From NCBI GenBank assembly GCA_002453475.1, contig DKGY01000078.1:31458-37935 (forward strand): a stretch of DNA of 6,478 nucleotides. Reading direction: 5' to 3'. The position numbers and the translations under genes are program-made. The notes under the pieces were generated by a model. The model was given only the letters and a program-made list of their open reading frames with translations. It made no database searches and was not told the origin of the DNA. The DNA is from Clostridium sp. UBA6758 (lineage in GTDB: Bacteria; Bacillota; Clostridia; Clostridiales; Clostridiaceae). Shown piece by piece: positions 5,335-6,478 of the stretch (the first letter of the stretch is position 1; the number at the start of each line of letters is the position of its first letter).

Positions 5335-6372
5335 ATGAAAATACTGTCAGATAGAAAAATAAAGGCCCTATTTTATAGGATATTGATGTGTATACTGATA
5401 TTTACCTTACCGTCTGCGTCTTTCATGAGCCTTAAATTGGAAAATGCAGCATTTTATATATTGATATGTTCTCTATGTATGGGAATTGGAATATTGATAG
5501 CCTGTTACAGATATTTCAAGGAACAGAATAAAATCATGGAAAACGCCGTGATACAAATTACAGAATATATTTCCGGCAATCGTACGGCGCGTATTGAGTG
5601 CGATGATGAGGGCGAGTTATACAGACTATTTCATGAAGTAAATTCTCTGGTTTCTATTTTGAACGCCCACGCTGAAAATGAAGGGAAAGCGAAACAGTTT
5701 TTGAAAAATACAATATCCGATATTTCACATCAACTAAAAACACCTCTTGCAGCCTTGAATATTTATAACGGGCTATTACAAGGGGAAGCAGAAGAACTAC
5801 CTACGATTAAAGAATTTGCCACGTTATCAGAACATGAACTCGACCGGATTGAAACGCTGGTACAAAATCTGCTGAAAATTACAAAGTTGGACGCGGGTTC
5901 CATTGTGATTGAAAAGGCTCCTGAAAATGTGGCAGATATGATGAATGACATTGAATTACATTTTGCATACCGGGCTAAACAGGAACAAAAAGAAATGGTC
6001 TTATCTGGTGCCGAGAACATCTCGCTTCTTTGTGATCGCCATTGGATCATTGAGGCCATAGACAATATTGTAAAAAATGCTCTTGACCATACTCAAAGAG
6101 GGGATTTCATTCATATTGAATGGAAACAGTTTATGACTGTTGTTCAGATTATAGTGAAAGATAACGGGAGCGGCATCCACCCAGAGGATTTGCACCATAT
6201 TTTTAAGAGGTTTTATCGTAGCCGCTTTTCAAAGGATATTCAGGGGATCGGACTTGGTTTGCCGCTTGCAAAAGCATTTATTGAAGCACACAACGGCACG
6301 ATTGAGGTTGACAGTGAATTGGGAGTTGGTACTACTTTTGTTATAAATTTTTTGATTCCTACAAAATTGTAG
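5335..6372 (+). CDS. Two-TM sensor histidine kinase
   Basis: The kinase has 345 residues from ATG 5335, six bases after GAGG, which overlaps the regulator's stop codon. Two membrane segments (about 11-31 and 38-57) are joined by only a few residues, so there is no real extracellular sensor domain. This is the build of intramembrane-sensing kinases such as BceS, which usually read their signal through a partner transporter. A HAMP-like or linker stretch (about 58-115) leads to the phosphorylation helix ISDISHQLKTPLAAL (127-141) with H132. The ATPase domain has the N box DNIVKNALDHT (243-253), G1 DNGSGI (276-281), F box FKRFYR (290-295) and G2 GIGLGLPLAK (304-313), all intact. It should phosphorylate the regulator encoded just upstream. 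The DHp sequence ISHQLKTPLAAL differs from that of classical BceS, so the symbol is withheld. Confidence 0.93.
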   Translation: MKILSDRKIKALFYRILMCILIFTLPSASFMSLKLENAAFYILICSLCMGIGILIACYRYFKEQNKIMENAVIQITEYISGNRTARIECDDEGELYRLFHEVNSLVSILNAHAENEGKAKQFLKNTISDISHQLKTPLAALNIYNGLLQGEAEELPTIKEFATLSEHELDRIETLVQNLLKITKLDAGSIVIEKAPENVADMMNDIELHFAYRAKQEQKEMVLSGAENISLLCDRHWIIEAIDNIVKNALDHTQRGDFIHIEWKQFMTVVQIIVKDNGSGIHPEDLHHIFKRFYRSRFSKDIQGIGLGLPLAKAFIEAHNGTIEVDSELGVGTTFVINFLIPTKL

Positions 6373-6375
6373 TCT

Positions 6376-6393
6376 TACAGTCATCTTGCTGTA
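6376..6393. promoter_or_regulatory. Candidate regulator-binding inverted repeat ahead of the next gene
   Basis: TACAG (6376-6380) and CTGTA (6389-6393) form an inverted repeat with an eight-base spacer, four bases after the kinase stop. A -10-like TATACT (6406-6411) follows without a good -35 box, as is common at promoters needing an activator. The response regulator encoded upstream is the natural candidate to bind here. The repeat and the promoter element are seen; binding is inferred. Confidence 0.45.
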
Positions 6394-6449
6394 GGGTATA
6401 GATGATATACTTCCAATATGATTCAAATACAGAAAGAGGTGCTTATACT

Positions 6450-6478
6450 ATGAATTTATTAGAAGTTAAATCAATTTA
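6450..6478 (+). CDS. Start of a gene, probably an ABC-transporter ATP-binding protein
   Basis: An ATG with GAGGTG eight bases upstream (6436-6441) begins a frame reading MNLLEVKSI before the window ends. This opening resembles the first beta strand of ABC ATPases (MxxLEVKxI), before the Walker A motif. It follows a short-loop histidine kinase, whose genes often sit beside FtsX-type peptide-antibiotic ABC transporters. Nine residues cannot prove the family; the call rests mainly on context. Confidence 0.5.

Noticed and set aside
5763..6426. Minus-strand open frames opposite the histidine kinase
   Set aside because: They are antisense to intact kinase motifs (H, N, G1, G2 boxes) and show no family features.

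Overview
The window looks like chromosomal DNA of a low-G+C anaerobic firmicute, most likely Clostridium in the narrow sense. The basis is strong A+T bias, A+T-rich codon choice in tsaD, ahpC and ahpF, short U-tract terminators, GGAGG-type ribosome binding sites and the family of each protein. The species cannot be told from this sequence.

Layout: (1) 1-534 is the C-terminal half of tsaD (tRNA t6A synthesis), cut by the window edge and closed by a strong intrinsic terminator at 568-600. (2) 639-1179, on the minus strand, holds a small VOC (glyoxalase/bleomycin-resistance fold) gene with its own terminator. Upstream of it on the same strand is a decayed C-terminal piece of an IS1595-family transposase (about 1281-1673) with an in-frame stop. 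(3) 1748-4269 is a peroxide-defence unit. A strong promoter overlaps a perfect palindrome resembling a PerR box, and is followed by ahpC (two-Cys peroxiredoxin), a 17-bp hairpin, and a gene for its probable flavoprotein reductase. That reductase is a permuted AhpF: the thioredoxin-reductase-like part comes first and the AhpF N-terminal-type double thioredoxin fold with its CHLC redox centre comes last. (4) 4345-4382 is a terminator, after which base composition and codon use shift to richer G+C. A new promoter at 4399-4427 leads a module of a 69-residue winged-helix DNA-binding protein, an OmpR-family response regulator and a two-TM histidine kinase. The start of another gene at 6450, probably an ABC-transporter ATPase, follows. 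The first three genes overlap or are tightly spaced and look like one operon. The arrangement resembles the sensor/regulator plus ABC-transporter modules that respond to peptide antibiotics and envelope stress, but the transporter lies beyond the window.

How the genes work together: AhpC reduces peroxides and is re-reduced by the AhpF-like protein, with expression probably released from PerR-type repression by peroxide. The kinase and regulator probably control the transporter that follows, through an inverted repeat at 6376-6393 ahead of a weak promoter. The parts most worth a second look are the permuted AhpF with its unusual pyridine-nucleotide region, the PerR-like palindrome centred on the ahpC -10 region, and the small HTH gene that overlaps the response regulator. 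No wholly new system is evident.
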